A stretch of 45,253 nt of DNA from an uncultured Lachnospiraceae bacterium (GTDB taxonomy: Bacteria > Bacillota > Clostridia > Lachnospirales > Lachnospiraceae), in the NCBI GenBank assembly GCA_910588285.1, contig CAJUQB010000038.1, positions 1-45,253 on the forward strand, written 5' to 3'. Shown one piece after another: positions 43,641-45,253 of the stretch. The translations under genes and the position numbers were made by a program. The notes below the pieces were generated by a model, which saw nothing but the letters and a program-made list of their open reading frames with translations, ran no database searches and was not told the origin of the DNA. The stretch's first letter is position 1. Every line of letters begins with the position of its first letter.

Positions 43641-43689
43641 AGAATGTATGTTCTGTTATTATGATAGTACTTACATTCTCGTTTGTCAA
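43641..43689 (-). promoter_or_regulatory. Promoter of 32-aa gene with two operator copies, one SOS-like
   Basis: Minus strand TTGACA (43684-43689), 17 bp, TATCAT (43661-43666). AGAATGTATGTTCT (43641-43654) is palindromic and fits the Gram-positive LexA site GAAC-N4-GTTC with one change. A second copy, AGAATGTAAGTACT on the opposite strand (43666-43679), matches it at 12 of 14 positions and lies in the promoter spacer. Confidence 0.72.
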
Positions 43690-43730
43690 GAAAATAAATA
43701 AACAGTGTGAAAATTTTATCGAATCATAAG

Positions 43731-43752
43731 GTTAAACCGCTACGGCGTTTTA
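43731..43752. promoter_or_regulatory. UACG-tetraloop hairpin upstream of 43786 gene
   Basis: TTAAACCGC-TACG-GCGTTTTAA: 9-bp stem with one mismatch closed by a very stable C(UACG)G loop, followed by TAAAAAA. It lies in the 280-bp gap between the repressor region and the membrane protein gene. May be a terminator or a 5' stabiliser. Confidence 0.5.
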
Positions 43753-43785
43753 ATAAAAAATACTAAAGAAAGGGGGAATAAATTC

Positions 43786-44142
43786 ATGAAAACATGGAAA
43801 CTTGTATCCGGGATACTCTCAATCGTATTATTTATTATTGTCGCATTTCAATCATGTGCTGCTGGTTTGGCAAACACATTGGCAGAAAACGGTGAATCTG
43901 GTGGAAGTGCTGGGATTATAGTGGCAATTATGATGTTGGCTGGCGGTATTGTTTCTATCGCAACCAGAAAAGGTTCCAAGGGCGGGAATATTGCACTTAT
44001 TGTACTTTTTGGAATTGCCGCAATCCTTGGGTTCGCTCTGGCTGGAAGCTATGCAGACCTTAATATCTGGGCTGGATGGTGCGCTATAAACGCTGTGATT
44101 GCGATAATAGCATTGATTAAGGGGAACAAGGAAAAAGAATAA
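43786..44142 (+). CDS. Multi-pass membrane protein (lysogenic cargo)
   Basis: 118 residues with four predicted hydrophobic helices: LVSGILSIVLFIIVAFQSCAAG, GIIVAIMMLAGGIVSIA, NIALIVLFGIAAILGFALAG, and WCAINAVIAIIALI. Similar small four-helix proteins occur in Firmicutes genomes and prophages without known function. Ribosome site AAAGGGGG. Plus-strand position next to the repressor suggests expression in the lysogen. Confidence 0.8.
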   Translation: MKTWKLVSGILSIVLFIIVAFQSCAAGLANTLAENGESGGSAGIIVAIMMLAGGIVSIATRKGSKGGNIALIVLFGIAAILGFALAGSYADLNIWAGWCAINAVIAIIALIKGNKEKE

Positions 44143-44148
44143 GAAATG

Positions 44149-44172
44149 CCGCTCCTATTCTTGTAGGAGCGG
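44149..44172 (+). promoter_or_regulatory. Intercistronic hairpin
   Basis: Perfect 9-bp stem CCGCTCCTA-ttcttg-TAGGAGCGG between the two cargo genes, followed by an A-run rather than a T-run. It is not a standard terminator and may protect or separate the two messages. Confidence 0.55.
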
Positions 44173-44193
44173 TAAAAAAATAAGGAGAGTAAA

Positions 44194-45108
44194 ATGAAAA
44201 AGAGATTAATTCCTTTCTTGTTTGCAACATCTGTTCTTTTTTGTATTTTAGGGAAAGTAGATGTAAAAGCATCCTGCACACATGAATGGTCTGAATGGAA
44301 AGTTTGGGTGGAGGCCACTTGCACAACCGATGGATACGAAGATAGAACATGCCAAAAATGTTACGAAGAAGAATCTAGGAAGATACCGGCGACTGGAATC
44401 CATAAATGGACAGAGTGGAAAGAATTTGAAAAAGCAACATGTACAGAACAAGGGACGGAAGAAAGAGAATGTTCTGAGTGCTATAAAACAGAAAGAAGGA
44501 CAGTTCCGTCAACTGGTGTGCATGTTTGGGCTGATTGGAAAACTTATGGGTATTTATGTGCAGACGGGACGTATTCAAGATATTGTAAAGAATGCTTTAA
44601 GGAAGAAACGAAAGCCAGGAAAGGGAATGGACAACATAACTATGCTGACTGGTATGTCGTTACCGAAGCAAACTGTTTGAATAATGGAAAAAAATGTAGA
44701 CAATGTTTAGACTGTTATTATTCAGAATATGGTGAAATTCCTAAAAACCCAAATGCTCATGAATGGTCTATGTGGTATACTTCTAAAAGCCCAACCGCAT
44801 TAAAAAAAGGAGAACAAGAAAGAGGATGTTATATTTGCCGATTGGTAGAAAAGAAACCATTAAATAAATTAAAAGCGAAAATAACCCTTTCTGTTAAAAA
44901 GAAAACATTATCCGTTAAAAAATCATTTACTTTAAAATTAAAAAAATATACTTATGGGGATAAAATTTTAAAATTCAGTTCCAGCAGCAAAAAAGTTGCA
45001 ACCGTAAATAAGAAAGGAAAAGTTACGGCCAGAAAGAAGGGGAAAGCGAAAATTACTGTAAAAATGAAAAGTGGATGCAAGGCCACATGCACTGTGACAG
45101 TTAAATAA
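44194..45108 (+). CDS. Secreted Trp/Cys-repeat protein with Big_2-like C-terminus
   Basis: 304 residues. Signal peptide at 1-26 (KKRLIPFLFATSVLFCILG, cleavage near VKA-S). Residues 30-220 are five repeats of about 40 residues: H-x-W-x2-W ... C ... G ... C-x2-C (starts at H30, H70, H110, H148 and H189), likely small zinc- or disulfide-stabilised modules. Residues 225-304 resemble a bacterial Ig-like Big_2 domain (FSSSSKKVATVNKKGKVTAR). No sortase signal. Probably exported by the lysogen to the surface or medium; lower GC than the phage core suggests later acquisition. Confidence 0.82.
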   Translation: MKKRLIPFLFATSVLFCILGKVDVKASCTHEWSEWKVWVEATCTTDGYEDRTCQKCYEEESRKIPATGIHKWTEWKEFEKATCTEQGTEERECSECYKTERRTVPSTGVHVWADWKTYGYLCADGTYSRYCKECFKEETKARKGNGQHNYADWYVVTEANCLNNGKKCRQCLDCYYSEYGEIPKNPNAHEWSMWYTSKSPTALKKGEQERGCYICRLVEKKPLNKLKAKITLSVKKKTLSVKKSFTLKLKKYTYGDKILKFSSSSKKVATVNKKGKVTARKKGKAKITVKMKSGCKATCTVTVK

Positions 45109-45140
45109 AAAACCGCCCGGTGCTACCAACACCGAACGGC
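45104..45140 (-). terminator. Minus-strand terminator guarding the right end
   Basis: Minus strand CCGTTCGGTG-ttggtag-CACCGGGCGG (GU pairs) followed by TTTTTTATTT. Read on the plus strand the stem has two mismatches and lacks a T-run. It would stop leftward transcription entering from the integrase side. Confidence 0.7.
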
Positions 45141-45152
45141 TTACATAGATAT

Positions 45153-45194
45153 CGAAGATGATGCCTACAACTCATAGATATTGTATCATCTTCG
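45153..45194. promoter_or_regulatory. Perfect 10-bp inverted repeat upstream of int
   Basis: CGAAGATGAT (45153-45162) and ATCATCTTCG (45185-45194) are perfect inverted repeats around 22 bases, without a T-run. Possible protein-binding site or RNA hairpin in the int control region. Confidence 0.55.
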
Positions 45195-45196
45195 GG

Positions 45197-45241
45197 AACA
45201 GCTTGCAAGCGGAACATATATTCCGGCTGGCTGTTATTTTT
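45197..45241 (+). terminator. Terminator-like hairpin in the integrase leader
   Basis: AACAGC ... GCTGTT (6 bp) encloses CGGAA-catata-TTCCG (5 bp), followed by ATTTTTAT. GCTTGCAAGC, a perfect palindrome, is in the internal loop. The int ribosome site comes 15 bases later in the circular genome (also seen at 1-46). It should block transcripts from the cargo genes reaching int. Confidence 0.7.
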
Positions 45242-45253
45242 ATACCCATTTTT
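45199..45253. repeat. Terminal 55-bp direct overlap (right copy)
   Basis: Identical to bases 1-55; see the left copy. The unique genome length is 45198 bp. Confidence 0.93.

Overview
This window is one complete temperate siphophage genome. The first 55 bases recur exactly as the last 55, so the molecule was assembled from a circle (about 45.2 kb unique). Gene families point to a phage of a gut Clostridia host, probably Lachnospiraceae: Gp20-type scaffold, YopX, r1t-type holin, VirE-type replication helicase, short zinc-ribbon proteins, and a secreted Big_2-like cargo protein. The host call is inference from families and codon style, not a database match.

Layout. 1-2.8 kb (+): tyrosine integrase, an attP site carrying the 3' end of a tRNA gene between paired arm-type repeats, then a three-gene operon behind a promoter with a perfect palindromic operator. 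2.8-4.2 kb (-): M15 endolysin, holin, XhlA-like protein. 4.2-15.6 kb (-): receptor-binding fibre, tail hub, Dit-like protein, tape measure, Gp15-type and second chaperone genes, tail tube, tail terminator. 15.6-19.4 kb (-): connectors with an inserted exonuclease/DUF4406 cassette, capsid, scaffold. 19.4-20.1 kb: a structured, non-coding leader with a tRNA-Ile-like gene. 20.1-26.2 kb (-): accessory and presumed virion genes, including a C1q-like protein, a G/W/C-rich protein and a radical-SAM gene flanked by inverted repeats. 26.2-32.2 kb (-): minor capsid proteins, portal, TerL, TerS. 32.2-35.8 kb (-): small genes, including a Cys-rich candidate late regulator. 35.8-42.5 kb (-): iteron-bearing presumptive origin and replication/recombination genes (VirE helicase, CHC2 primase, ERCC4 nuclease, DUF669, Sak4-like ATPase, HD protein). 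42.5-45.1 kb: divergent early promoters, short XRE repressor, a tiny convergent ORF behind an SOS-like box, and lysogenic cargo (two membrane proteins, one secreted repeat protein).

Regulation. Early leftward transcription should start from a consensus promoter at 43053-43081, divergent from the repressor promoter. The most striking signal is a family of at least seven leftward promoter-like sites built as TTTAATTTGGTACAA, with exactly 22 bases between the GGTA core and a -10 box (TAnnAT in six, GATAAT in one). They sit at gene boundaries before the lysis genes, tape measure, capsid leader, radical-SAM and other late or accessory units. No conserved -35 exists, so a phage-encoded activator is likely; the Cys-rich protein at 34381-34833 is a candidate. 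About ten genes of 28-58 codons are annotated from direct translation.
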